This document shows, in pieces, positions 32,705-42,231 of a stretch of DNA of 64,000 nucleotides; position 1 is the stretch's first letter; each line of letters opens with the position of its first letter. Origin of the DNA: Ichthyophis bannanicus (taxonomy: Eukaryota > Chordata > Amphibia > Gymnophiona > Ichthyophiidae); contig CM066035.1 of the NCBI GenBank assembly GCA_033557465.1, positions 916,060,235 through 916,124,234 on the forward strand, given 5' to 3'. The position numbers and the translations under genes were made by a program. Below the pieces are notes generated by a model. It did not search any database. It was not told where the DNA came from and saw only the letters and a program-made list of their open reading frames with translations.

Positions 32705-32982
32705 GGAGAAAAGCCGTTTTTTTTGCTCTGGCCACTCCCGATCTTGCAGCCAGAGCAAAAAAACCGGCTTTTAAAGGGCCGGTTTTGCCTCTGCGCCGGC
32801 AGCCGGCCTGGCCGTGGAAAAACCGGCCAGGCCGGCTGAAAACCGGCCAATTGGCAACCCTAATAAACACATTGGCAGACGTAGCAAAACAAGTCCTTAC
32901 AGCAGCTTTTGTAAGCACAAGAAAAACAACCAGAAACTGTTAACTTCACAGCATAAAAGCTACCAAAACAATATTGCTTCAT

Positions 32983-33999
32983 TCACTCCAAAGAGCTCTG
33001 GAGTGACTCTATATCACTCACGGCACAGTATGCACATTCCATAGGGCTATCAAGATCTTCATGTACGGATTCCACCTGCATGGCCTCCTCTGACTGTTCT
33101 GAAGAGTCAAGATAGGTGTCCTTTATGTGGGTTTGGCTTACTGCTTCCCAGGACTTAGCAGTTTGTTTGGGCCTACGGTTCTGTGTGGTGGAATACCATG
33201 ATGGCATCTCTTCCTCTAGAGGTTTAAAAACATTTTCTTTATAATGCTTTCCTCTAAAAGTTCTGTCCTTGCTCAAACTGTCTTTTAACCTTGGCTTTGG
33301 CTTGTGCTTTAGGTAAGGAGACTCTCCCTCCCCAGGTTCTTCTCTTAACTTGGCTTTAGGAAAACAGTAGCAAAGATTAAAAGCTTTACCTCTGGATTTT
33401 CTTTTGGTTCTCTGGGGCGATGCAGGAGTCCTACCTTGGCTGCTGCCTTCCGTATCAGTGCTCTCAGGTATTCTCCTTCGGCTCTCCCAGTCTTTCCTCC
33501 TCAGGCCTTTGAGGCCTGCCCTCCTGTGGGTTTCAGGGCCCGGTCTGGTTTGGCTTTGGCTTTCTCGGCCTAGCCTTTGGCTTACAGGACTGGTTCTCCT
33601 CTCCCAGCCTGTCTTTTTACTCAGGTTTGCTTTTGGACTAGATCCCAGTCCTGCTCTGGTACCTTCATAGCATGTCCTCAATCTCTCTCTGGAACAGGCT
33701 CCCGCTTGTTCTCTCCCAGCTGAGGAAGGTAATCCTTCCACTGCTTCCCCAGTAGTGGATCTCCAGGCAGATGAGATTCTAGCAGCTGAGCTTTTTGCAG
33801 GTAAGCTCCCAGCATATGAGCTTCCTCCTGACTCTTCCTTGCCTCCCCTTAAATGTGAGCTTTTGGAACATAAGTCCTGCCCACAGAGGCGTGGTTCTGT
33901 GGTCTCTGTCCTGACTCTCCTGCTCCCTCTAGGTGGATCCTCTGGATATTGCAGGTAACTTCTTTTTCTTTCAGAATCCAGAACTGTTTTTCTCTCCAA
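32983..33999 (-). CDS. 338-residue reading frame inside the solo LTR, function unknown
   Basis: A single uninterrupted minus-strand frame starts 21 bases inside the LTR 5' end and covers most of its U3-like part. The predicted protein is hydrophilic, Arg/Ser/Lys-rich (KGLRRKDWESRRRIPESTDT, PASPQRTKRKSRGK) with an acidic C-terminal tail (TYLDSSEQSEEAMQVESVHE). It has no obvious signal peptide, membrane segment or catalytic motif. I do not recognise it. Its openness in a region where everything around is broken is notable. It could be an LTR-resident accessory frame (such frames exist in some retroviruses), part of a gag gene if this is not a solo LTR, or chance. The hAT element sits just downstream. 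Confidence 0.4.
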   Translation of the reverse strand: MERKTVLDSERKRSYLQYPEDPPRGSRRVRTETTEPRLCGQDLCSKSSHLRGGKEESGGSSYAGSLPAKSSAARISSAWRSTTGEAVEGLPSSAGREQAGACSRERLRTCYEGTRAGLGSSPKANLSKKTGWERRTSPVSQRLGRESQSQTRPGPETHRRAGLKGLRRKDWESRRRIPESTDTEGSSQGRTPASPQRTKRKSRGKAFNLCYCFPKAKLREEPGEGESPYLKHKPKPRLKDSLSKDRTFRGKHYKENVFKPLEEEMPSWYSTTQNRRPKQTAKSWEAVSQTHIKDTYLDSSEQSEEAMQVESVHEDLDSPMECAYCAVSDIESLQSSLE

Positions 34000-34776
34000 A
34001 GGAGGGTCCGCTGCATCACACTACTTGCCATTTACGCTTCCTTTCTTGGAAGGCGCTCTTCCTGGTAGCTCTTACCTCGGCCAGACGTGTGAGTGAACTA
34101 CAAGCTCTGGTTTCGGATAGACCGTACACACAGTTCTATAGGAAAAGGGTGGTCCTTCGGACCTATCCAAAGTTCCAAAAGTTGTCTCCTTTTTCCACCT
34201 CAACCAGGAGGTGGTTCTTCCGAGATTCTTTCCCAGGCCGCATACCAGCCGGGCTGAAAAAGTCTTGCATACCCTGGACTGTAAGAGGGCATTGTCCTTT
34301 TACATAGAAAGTACGCGGGGGTATCGAAGGGCCACTCAGCGTTTCCTTTGACCCTAATAAGCTGGGGTTACCTGTCTCCAAGCGTACATTGTCCACTTGG
34401 ATAGCAGATTGTATCGCCTGGGCGTATAAGGCAGCCGACCTTCCCTTGCAGGGTCGAGTCACGGCCCACCGTGTCAGGGCGAAAGCCGCGTCAGTAGCTT
34501 ATCTCCGCTCTGTTCCGTTGGCAGACATCTGCCAGGCCGCTACTTGGTCTTCTTTTGCAGCCCACTACTGCCTCGAGAGAGAGTCCTGAAGGGACAGTAC
34601 TTTCGGACAGGCGGTACTTCATAATCTCTTTGAGGTTTAGGCAACTCCTACCCTCCAGCCCTTGTGTTGGGCTACCGTATGGGGGCATTCTCAGAGGATA
34701 TTCTTATCACGGATGCTGAGGCTCTTGAGAGGGAGCCATTTTTCATCTGTGGGTTCCCGGTAGCCTAGAGCTGGGG

Positions 34777-34880
34777 AGTCCCATATGTGGGGACTGACTT
34801 CCTGCTTGGTTCTGGAGAAAGAGTAGTTACTCACCTGTAACAGGTTTTCTCCAGGAGCAGCAGGAATCGGTCCTCACGAC
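34777..34880 (+). repeat. DIRS-A2 internal complementary region
   Basis: It reads GTCCCATATGTGGGGACTGA, CTTCCTGCTTGGTTCTGGAG, 'AAAGAGTAGTTACTCACCTG' and TAACAGGTTTTCTCC. It is complementary to the joined ends of A2, as in A1. Confidence 0.83.
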
Positions 34881-34959
34881 CCTCCCTCCTCCCCTGGAGT
34901 TGCAGTCATATACTTCATTTCGTTTTTTGCTGTCTTTTAGCTATGTCATCAAACTGAGC

Positions 34960-35137
34960 AAGATGGCACCCTTGGACGGGAAGGGGACTGAGCATGTGCG
35001 CTGCATTCCCAAAGGCTTTCCTTGAAAGCTGGGGAAATGCTCCGCACGGGGGCTCCATCGGCGCTGACGTCACCCATATGTGAGGACTGATTCCTGCTGC
35101 TCCTGGAGAACACCTGTTACAGATGAGTAACTACTCT
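34960..35137 (+). repeat. DIRS-A2 right terminal inverted repeat
   Basis: It contains AGCAAGATGGCACCCTTGG, 'CCTTGAAAGCTGGGGAAATG' and CACCCATATGTGAGGACTGA, and ends ACAGATGAGTAACTACTCT. CR1 coding resumes at the next base with GACTGGGCATCCAAATGG. Confidence 0.83.
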
Positions 35138-35866
35138 GACTGGGCATCCAAATGGCAGATGAAATTTAATGTGGACAAGTGCAAAGTTACACACCTAGGA
35201 AAGAACAACCCAAACTATGGTTTCACGATGCAAGGTTCCCCATTGGGAACCACTACCCAGGAAAAAGATTTAGGCGTCGTGGATAAGATGTTAAAACCCT
35301 CCGCCCAGTGTGCAGCAGCGGCAAAGAGAGAAAATAAAATGATAGGTTTCATAAGGAAAGGAATGGAAAATAAAACAGAGGATATTATAATGCCTCTGCA
35401 TCGTTCCATGATGCGACCGCACCTTGAATATTGTGTGCAGATCTGGTCGCCATATCTTAAAAAGGATATAGCGTTATTAGAAAAGGTTCAGAGAAGAGCC
35501 ACCAAAATGGTAAAGGGGATGGAAGGATACTCCTATGAAGAGAGGCTAAAAAGGTTAGGGCTCTTCAACCTGGAAAAGAGACGGCTGAGGGGAGATATGA
35601 TAGAGGTCTATAAATTAATGAATGGAATGGAACGGGTAAATGTAGATCGATTGTTTACATCATCAGAATATAAAAAGACTAGGGGACATGCAATGAAGCT
35701 ACAGGGTAACCTATTTAAGACTAATAAGAGAAAATATTTTTTCACTCAACGTGTAATCAAACACTGGAATTTGTTACTGGAGGATGTAGTAAAAGCTGTT
35801 AGTGTAGCTGGGTTTAAAAAAGGTTTGGACAAGTTCCTAGAAGATAGGTCCATAAACCATTATTAA
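35138..35866 (+). pseudogene. CR1 ORF2 C-terminal part, after DIRS-A2
   Basis: A long open stretch: [100 protein letters not shown] and [17 protein letters not shown], then a stop. This is the thumb and C-terminal region of a CR1 reverse transcriptase. It stays open for about 240 codons, so this copy is relatively young. It cannot be expressed as one protein because the element is 5'-truncated and split. Confidence 0.85.
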
Positions 35867-36031
35867 AAGGGACCCAGGATATCACTGCTTGACCCAATAC
35901 AAGCACTGAGGAACCTGTGTCTTTTGGGGAGACTGCTAGGTACTTATGACCTAGATTGACCACTGTTGGAAATAGGATACTGGGGTTGATAGACCTTGGT
36001 CTGACCCAGTATGGCATATCTTATGTTCTTA

Positions 36032-36403
36032 CAATACTTGAGATTTGTAATAAATCTTCCAATGTCCCAACTTGTCCCCTCTCAAACTCTAGAGTTTGTA
36101 GGGGTTATACTAGACACTCAGGAAAAGGACATTTCTGCCCCAACTTCGCTGCGCTCGACTCAATCAGTTAGCATCTCAGGCATGCCTCAAAATGTTTCTC
36201 AGTGCCCGAGAAATGCTACAGCTTCTGGGCCATATGGCATCAATGGTGCATGTTGTTCCATATCCTCGTCTACATATGCGCACAGCGCAATGGACACTGG
36301 CATCCCAGTGGTCTCAGGCTTTGGTTTGCCTGGGAGACAAAATAGCGGTCTCTACCCTCCTGATCGCATCTCTCTAGTGGTGGCAATCCACAGAAAACCA
36401 CCT
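36032..36403 (+). pseudogene. DIRS-B2 RT end and connection to RNase H
   Basis: It continues the frame left at 25822: YLRFVINLPMSQLVPSQTLE, then FVGVILDTQEKDIS. After a frameshift comes ARE-MLQLLGHMASMVHVVPYP, then LHMRTAQWTLASQWSQALVC. The sequence matches the region between RT and RNase H in A1 (LLGHMASTVHVTPNARLHMR). It is cut at 36403 by the RTE LINE and resumes at 40082. Confidence 0.8.
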
Positions 36404-36521
36404 GGTTGTTGTTGTTAAGTGCTGTCGAGTCGGTTGTCCACTCATGGTGACCCTCTGGATAGTTGTCCTAAATTTTGTTCGGTCTTCAGTCAGGCGGCTC
36501 ATTGTTGACAGACTGGCACCT

Positions 36522-39500
36522 TTAGCTGCTGTTATTGTATCGATCCATCTCATTGCTGGCCTTCCTCTTTTGCATTGACCTTCTATCTTGCCAAGCATGA
36601 TGTCTTTCTTTTAATGACCTCTCTCTTCGCATGATATGTCCAGAGCATGAAAGTCGAAGTCTTTTCATCTGAGCTTCTAAAGAAAGCTTAGGTTTGATCT
36701 CCTCTAGTACTGACTGGTTTGGTCTTCGGGCAGTCCATGGTATACGCAGTATTTGCTGCCAGCACCATATTTCAAAGGCATCAATTTCCTTCCTGTCAGT
36801 CTTTTTCATTGTCCGGCTTTCACATCCATATGATGTTATTGAAAATACCTTAGCTTGAACAAGTCGAATCTTTGTATGGAGAGAGACATCTCTGCTCATG
36901 AGAATCTTGTCTAGGTCTTTCATAGCCATTCTGCCAAGAGCAATGCGTCGTCTGATTTCTTGACTTCTGCACAATTTCTTCTCCTTCAACGATGAACCTT
37001 TTGATTTTGCCAGTTGTCGTGATCTTTATTTTCTTTACATTAAGGTGCAGGCCCATTTTGAGACTATGTTCTTTGATCGTGAGAAGCAAATGTTTCAGAT
37101 CATCTTCACTTTCAGCCAGTAATGTGGTATCATCAGTATAGTGAAGGTTGTTGATGAGTCTTCCACCAATCTTCACACCTCTGTTGTCTTCATACAATCC
37201 TGCTTCTCTGATGATTTTTTCTGCATATAAATTAAACAGGTAGGGGAAAGTATGCAGCCTTGTCTTACACCTTTGCTTATTTTAAACCATTCTGTTTCTC
37301 CTTTTTCCGTTCGAACTGTTGCTTCTTGATCAATGTACAGATTGTGCAAGAGAACAATCAGGTGTTCTGGTATACCCATGCTTCTTAATGTGGCCCAGAA
37401 TTTCTCATGGTTTACAGTCAAAAGCCTTGCTATAGTCGATAAAGCATAAATAGATAACCTTTTGGTATTCTTTAGTCTTTTCAAGGATCCATCTCACATC
37501 CACGATCATGTCTCTCGTTCCTCGCCCTTTCCTGAACCCTGCTTGTACTTCAGGTAGTTCTTGTTCCAGGTATGGTTGTAGTCTCTGTTGAATAATCTTC
37601 AGTATAATCTTGCTGGCATGTGGGATCAGAGCGATTGTGCGATAATTTCCAGAAAGATGGATCACCTTTCTTTAGTATTGGTATAAACACAGATTTTTGT
37701 CCAGTCAGTTGGCCATGATGTTGTCTTCCATATTTCTTGGCAGAGCCTTGTAAATATGGTAACAGCTGCATCAGATTGCTGTAATACTTCTATGGGAATG
37801 CCATCAATGCCTGGTGCTTTGTTCTTTGATAAGGCTTTCAGTGCTGCTTCAACTTCTTTCATCACCAATGGTTCCGGATCATAAGGTACAGGTTAAAATG
37901 GCTGTTGGTCCACTTCATCTTTATCATATAAAAACTCTGTATATTCTTTCCACCTTTTCTTGGTATTCTCAGCATCATTCAACATACAACCTTGAGCATC
38001 TTGTAACATTCCAATTCGAGGCTGGAATTTTTCTTTAACTCTCATAGCTTTAGGAAAGCCGATCTTGTTCTTCCTCTAATCTTTATCTTTTATCTTTATC
38101 TTTATTTAAAATTTAATATACCGCTTGAACCAATTGGCATACAGTGGTTTACAATAAAAACAAAACGGAGCTACTGGGAAAGAAACAGAAAGGAACGCCA
38201 TTCATGTAGAGTAAAGAACAGTGCAGAAATAGGTCAACAAAGTATAGTAAAAATAAGAGAGAGATAAAAGACAGACAGACAGTCATGCAGTCGTAGAAGG
38301 GGGGGGGGGGGAAGGAAGGTCAAAAGCTGTGCAGAAAAGGTAGGTCTTAAGACAAGCTTTGAAAGTGGAGAAGGAGGATTCCAACCGTAACGAAAGTGGC
38401 AGTGAGTTCCAAAGACGGGGACCGAGAAAAAAGAAAGCAGAAGAACGTGTGGATTCGAGATGAGCCTGGGAAAGGAGGTGGGAGAAAAAGACGATTCAGA
38501 TGGAGAGATCGAAGCACTCTAGAAGGGCAAGAAAAATGGACCAGATCGGAGAGAGAGAGTGGAATACCAGTGTGCAAAGACCGGTGCACGAAAATCAGGA
38601 TTTTATACTGTATGCGAGAAGGGACAGGCAACCAGTGAAGACGAAGAAGCAAAGGGGTGATGTGCGCTGATCGGGGAGAGTGAGTCAGAAGATGAGCAGC
38701 AGTGTGGTGAACTAGTTGAGGGCGATGAAGCTGAGTAAGTGGAAGACCGGCTAGAGATGCATTACAATAGTCCAAACGGGAAACCACCAAAGCAAGAAGA
38801 AGTGTAGTCATAGAAGTGGGGGAAAGAAAAGGCCGAATTGCTCGAAGTTGACGTAAAGTGTGAAAAGAACGTTGCACAACGGAAGAGATATGGTCTCTGA
38901 AAGTTAAGGCAGAATCCAACGTAACCCCAAGATAACGCAGAGAGGTGACCAAGGGAATAGGCCCAGCAGGAAGAGAAGGGGACAAAGAGGGAATAGAGGC
39001 ACCTGCAGTGAACCAGATCGCCGAAGTTGGTTCACTGGTTTCTGCTTCTATTTACTTGCATGTGTCATTGTAGTACTTTTCCTTGTCCTGTCTTGCTGCA
39101 CGTTGTAAATCTCTGTTGAGTTCTGTGATTGTCTGTCTTTCTCCTCTGGCTTTAGCTTCTCTGCATTTCTGGGCAATTTTCAGAGTTTCTTCCATCATCC
39201 ATTTTGACCGTTTTTGCTTTTTCATCTTTGTAGAGACTTCTCGCTTTCTTCCAACACAACCTTCTTGATGTCATTCCATAACTCTTCTGGAGCTCTGTCA
39301 TTTGTATCTAAAGCAGCAAATCGATTTTTGCAAGCAGTCTTTAAATTCCAGTGGTATATTCTCAAGGTCATATTTTGCTGCATTCATGAGTGGTTTGCTC
39401 TTTTTCAACTTTAGCTTGAGTTTGCATACTAGTAGTTGATGATCTGTACCATAGTCAGCTCCAGGTTTTGTCTTTGTTGATGTTATAGAGCTTTTCCATC

Positions 39501-40072
39501 GTTTGCTTCCACAGATGTAGTCAATTTGATTTTTGTACAATCCATTGGGTGAAGTCCATGTGTACGGTCGCTGCTTGTGTTGCTGGAAGAAGGTGTTTGA
39601 GATGAATAGATCTTTGGTCTTGCAGAATTCTATCAGTCTTTCTCCAGCTTCATTTCTGTTGCCGTCCATATTTTCCAACCACTTTGCCTTCTTCTTTGTT
39701 GCCAACTTTTGCTTTCTAGTCACCCATGACTATCAGGATATCCTGTTTGCATGTTCTGTCAATTTCAACTTGAACTTGTTAATAGAACTCTTCAATTTCA
39801 TCCTCTTCTGCAGCTGTTGTTGGGGCAAATACTTGAATTATAGTTGTGTTGATAGGCATTCCTCGTAGACGAATAGATATTAAGCATTCACTGACTGCAC
39901 TGTATTTCATGACAGTTATTGCAAGTTTCTTCTTTATTATAAATGCAACACCATTTCTTCTTTGTCTTTCATTTCCAGCATAGTAGACCATGTGATCGTC
40001 TGATGCCAAGTGCCCGATGCCAGTCCATTTCAGTTCGCTAACACCCAACAGATCAAGTGGTACATGATCCAT
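36522..40072 (-). pseudogene. RTE-type endonuclease-reverse transcriptase, broken
   Basis: The endonuclease (40072-39298) has VSELKWTGIGHLASDDHMVY, NERQRRNGVAFIIKKKLAIT, INTTIIQVFAPTTAAEEDEI, TWTSPNGLYKNQIDYICGSK and GADYGTDHQLLVCKLKLKLK, with the SDH-like motif here TDH. Similar proteins are often misnamed craniofacial development protein 2. The RT is in pieces: EAALKALSKNKAPGIDGIPI (37868), LIPHASKIILKIIQQRLQPY and CFIDYSKAFDCKP (37665-37405), GVRQGCILSPTCL (37250), and NNLHYTDDTTLLAESEDDLK (37140) where the usual YADD reads YTDD. The C-terminal part (36989-36522) includes RGKMAMKDLDKI-like helices and WARRPNQ-like sequence. There are several frameshifts. Confidence 0.83.
38081..39035 (-). 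mobile_element. L2-type LINE fragment inside the RTE element
   Basis: On the minus strand 38985-38347 is open for 212 codons and is L2 RT C-terminal sequence. It reads PLVTSLRYLGVTLDSALTFR, ALVVSRLDYCNASLAGLPLT and LLLRLHWLPVPSRIQYKILI. The 3' end toward 38081 includes 'ATACCGCTTGAACC' on the plus strand and a TCTTTATC repeat tail. It is 5'-truncated. RTE sequence matching 15245-15340 continues on each side of it. Confidence 0.85.
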
Positions 40073-40081
40073 TTCATTCTG

Positions 40082-41860
40082 ACCACTTCCAACTTCCCTT
40101 GGTTCATGCTCCTCCTGGTAGGGTTACCTTTTTAGATGCCAGCACATCAATGTACCCTAATGACGGATGTGTCAAGATTGGGCTGGGGAACTCATCTGCA
40201 CACTCTCTCCACTCACAGACTCTGGTCTTGTCAGGAGTCACAACTACACATAAATCTGCTGGAACTCAGAGCCATTCACAATGTTCTCAAAGTGTTCCAG
40301 GACCATCTTTGAGACCGCACAGTTCAAGCAGGGTGGAACAGGCTCTTGGACCCTCTGCAGTTAGGCTCTACATCTGTGGTCCTTTGTCATACAGCATCGC
40401 ATTTATCTGCATGTGGTGTATATTCCAGGCAAGCACAATGTCTTAGCGGACAAACTCAGTCGAGTCCTTCTCCCCCACGAGTAATCTATTCATGTAGACA
40501 AAGTCTCTCACATTTTTCAAATCTGGGGGACTCCAGAGATAGACCTGTTCACAAGTCCTCAGAATGCCAAGTTCCCTTAATCTGCACCAGGACTCCTGCA
40601 TTGCACAGCCAGCAATTGGATGCTTTTCACCTCCACTGGGGTCAAGGCTTCCTATATGCCTTCCCTCCCATTCCCCTAGTTCCCAAGACTCTTTTCAAAC
40701 ACCAGAGAGACAAGGGCTGCATGATACTCATAGCCCCCTGCTTGCCACGTTAACCATGGTACCCTCTCCTTCTAAGTCTGTCTCGGGCTCAACCCATAGA
40801 TCAGGGGTCTGCTCCATATCTTCTCTCTCAGGAGTAGGGGACATCGCTCCATCCCAATCCGCAGTCCCTCTATCTCACAGCATAGCTGTTGAAGGCATAG
40901 CCTTCCAGGACATTAACCTTTCCCAGGAGGTTAAGGACATACTCTTGGCTTCTAGGAAGCCATCCACCAGGCGCTCCTATGCCTTCAGGTGACGTAGATT
41001 TTCTCTCTGGTGTTCTCAGAGGGATCTTAAACCCTTCTCAGCTCCGGTGGAGGCATTACTTGAATATCTCCTTCATCTATCTTCTTCTGGACTCACCAAT
41101 TCGGTAAGAGCATGCTTCATGATGGATCTTCTATTAACTAAACCTCCCATTAAGCCCCCTCCAGTGGCATGGGATCTTAATGTTGTTCTGGGACAGCTTC
41201 TCAAGCCGCCCTTTGAACCTCTAGCCACTACTTCACTGAAGTTTCTCACGTGGAAGGTCATCTTCCTTATTGCCCTCACTTCAGCAAGGCATATTAGTGA
41301 GCTACAGACTTTGATGGCTGACCCTCTATACACAATTCCACCATGATAAAATTCTCCTTAGGACTCATCCTCACTTTATGCCGAAGGTGGTCTCGCTCTT
41401 CCATTTAAACTAGTCAGTCTACCTTCCTGTCTTTTTCCCTAGACTTCATTACTCTAGGGCAGAGGCAACCCTCCACATTCTGGATTGCAATTGTGCCTTG
41501 GCTTTTATCTCCAGAGAATTCCAGAGCACCGAAAATCTTCCCAACTTTTCATCTTCTTTGACTCGAGTCACCTGGGTTTGCCAGTATCCAAACATACTCT
41601 CTCCAAGTGGATAGCGGACTGCATCTCCTTTGCTTATGAAAATGCAGGACTTTCTCTTGAGGGTCACATCATTGCACATAATGTTTGAACCATGGCTGCC
41701 TCTATGGCAAATCTACACACATTGATGAGATATACAAAGCAGCAACTTGGTCTTCTTTCCACACTTTTTCTGCTCACTATTGCCTGAACAAGGACTCCCG
41801 CTGGGATGCCTTGTTTGGCCAAGCTGTTATCCAGCATCTCTTTCAAACATAGAACAACTC
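40082..41860 (+). pseudogene. DIRS-B2 RNase H, methyltransferase-like domain and recombinase, decayed
   Basis: RNase H is recognisable at 40140-40480 in shifting frames (LMTDVSRLGWGTH, INLLELRAIHNVLKVFQ). The methyltransferase-like part reads IFQIWGTPEIDLFTSPQNAK near 40520 with several stops. The recombinase runs from about 40880: FQDINLSQEVKDILLASRKP, STRRSYAFR then TGA, SLKFLTWKVIFLIALTSARH (the first catalytic Arg region), and SKWIADCISFAYENAGLSLE. The H-x-x-R region reads GHIIAHNV then TGA, so the arginine is lost. It is the most decayed DIRS of family B apart from B3's recombinase. Confidence 0.75.
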
Positions 41861-41980
41861 CTACCCTCCATCCTGGGTTTCGAAACCAGACACTCTTGGA
41901 GGATACATGACCTCTTTACATATACCTGTGTTTCCACAGCCGACCCTGAGGTCATCTCTCTGGCATCTCTGAGCTAGGGA

Positions 41981-42090
41981 GTCCCATATGTGAAGACTAC
42001 ATTCCTGCTTGTTCCTGGAGATAGCATAATTACTGTAGTCACCTGTAATAAGTGATCTCCGGGAACAGTAGGACTTTAGTCTTCACAGCC
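41981..42090 (+). repeat. DIRS-B2 internal complementary region
   Basis: It reads GTCCCATATGTGAAGACTAC, ATTCCTGCTTGTTCCTGGAG, ATAGCATAATTACTG, then GTGATCTCCGGGAACAG and TTAGTCTTCACA. Same layout as in B1 and B3. Confidence 0.77.
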
Positions 42091-42164
42091 CACCCTCCTC
42101 CCCTAGGAGTTGTACTTTTTCTCTTCTTCTGCTTCTCTCCTTTTATCTCAGCTACAAACTCAAA

Positions 42165-42231
42165 TGAGGAGGGAGAGCTGGAAAGGCAGAAAGACAGCTA
42201 TGCAGGCACAGTGGGATGCTCCCAAAGGCTT
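42165..42231 (+). repeat. DIRS-B2 right terminal repeat, first part
   Basis: It contains 'GGAGGGAGAGCTGGAAAGGC' and 'CAGTGGGATGCTCCCAAAGG' then CTT. It is cut by the CR1 and continued at 45373. Confidence 0.73.

Larger units (their letters stand above)
30878..32862. mobile_element. Non-autonomous hAT-type element 1 (1985 bp)
   Basis: The terminal inverted repeat TAGGGTTGCCAA at the left matches TTGGCAACCCTA at the right. A perfect 8-base duplication, ATAAACAC, lies at 30870-30877 and 32863-32870, the hAT signature. The interior holds a unique core (about 30985-31640), a C-rich minisatellite (31690-32400) and a GC-rich palindrome (32441-32704). No transposase is present. The core, minisatellite and palindrome layout recurs in hAT-type element 2 (59737-62612) in reverse order. 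Confidence 0.88.
30631..34020 (-). mobile_element. Solo LTR (about 1.4 kb) interrupted by a hAT element
   Basis: The ends are TGTCGCC...CATCACA, so both strands read TG...CA. A perfect 4-base duplication, CTAC, flanks it (30627-30630 and 34021-34024). Removing the hAT element and its 8-base duplication leaves about 1397 bases, without pol or primer-binding sequence. This fits a solo LTR of a gypsy- or retrovirus-type element. On the minus strand an AATAAA near 30826-30831 lies about 195 bases before the end, suggesting minus orientation. No partner LTR is present in the window. Confidence 0.72.
30246..34640 (+). pseudogene. DIRS-A2 tyrosine recombinase, split by a solo LTR
   Basis: The N-terminal part lies at 30246-30626 (LREVEEVVLASRR, then a TAG at 30302-30304; LGLKSNSVRVHLSALSVHHS; FLRGLLLLKPPVRPPATEWD). 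After the LTR the catalytic part runs at 34025-34640: LRFLSWKALFLVALTSARRV with the first Arg, GRVTAHRVRAKAASVAYL with H-x-x-R, and CQAATWSSFAAHYCLERES with the Tyr, followed by a TGA. It has a frameshift near 34175 and another near 34340. The insertion splits the MAT/CPLRFLSW junction exactly. It is dead. Confidence 0.83.
25998..35137 (+). mobile_element. DIRS-type element A2 (interrupted by a solo LTR)
   Basis: A second family-A DIRS with the same layout as A1: left repeat 25998-26165, gag 26409-28341, pol 28342-30242, recombinase 30246-30626 and 34025-34640, ICR 34777-34880, right repeat to 35137. It is inserted in the CR1, whose frame can be followed across it. Without the inner insertion (3390 bases plus a 4-base duplication) it is about 5.75 kb, close to A1. 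It carries stops in gag, pol and recombinase. Confidence 0.88.
25823..36031 (+). mobile_element. CR1-type LINE, 5'-truncated, split by DIRS-A2
   Basis: The 3' part of a CR1 LINE. It starts inside the reverse transcriptase (VNSGVPQGSV at 25823) and ends with the characteristic tail 'GTATGGCATATCTTATGTTC' then TTA near 36031. It is inserted in the RT of DIRS-B2 and is itself split by DIRS-A2 (25998-35137) within LDKLE and WASKWQ. 5' truncation is the usual outcome for LINEs. No clear target duplication is seen. Confidence 0.85.
36404..40081 (-). mobile_element. RTE-type LINE, minus strand, with nested L2
   Basis: A nearly complete RTE element flanked by an imperfect 7-base duplication (ACCACCT at 36397-36403, ACCACTT at 40082-40088). 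On the minus strand its 3' end reads CACCATGAGTGGACAACCGA, CTCGACAGCACTTAACAAC, with a short AAC repeat tail typical of RTE. The endonuclease lies at the 40081 side and the reverse transcriptase at 36850-37870. An L2 LINE interrupts it at 38081-39035. Confidence 0.85.

Noticed and set aside
39298..40072. Host gene for craniofacial development protein 2
   Set aside because: The similarity is to RTE endonucleases that carry this name in databases; the element ends and the target duplication show a LINE.
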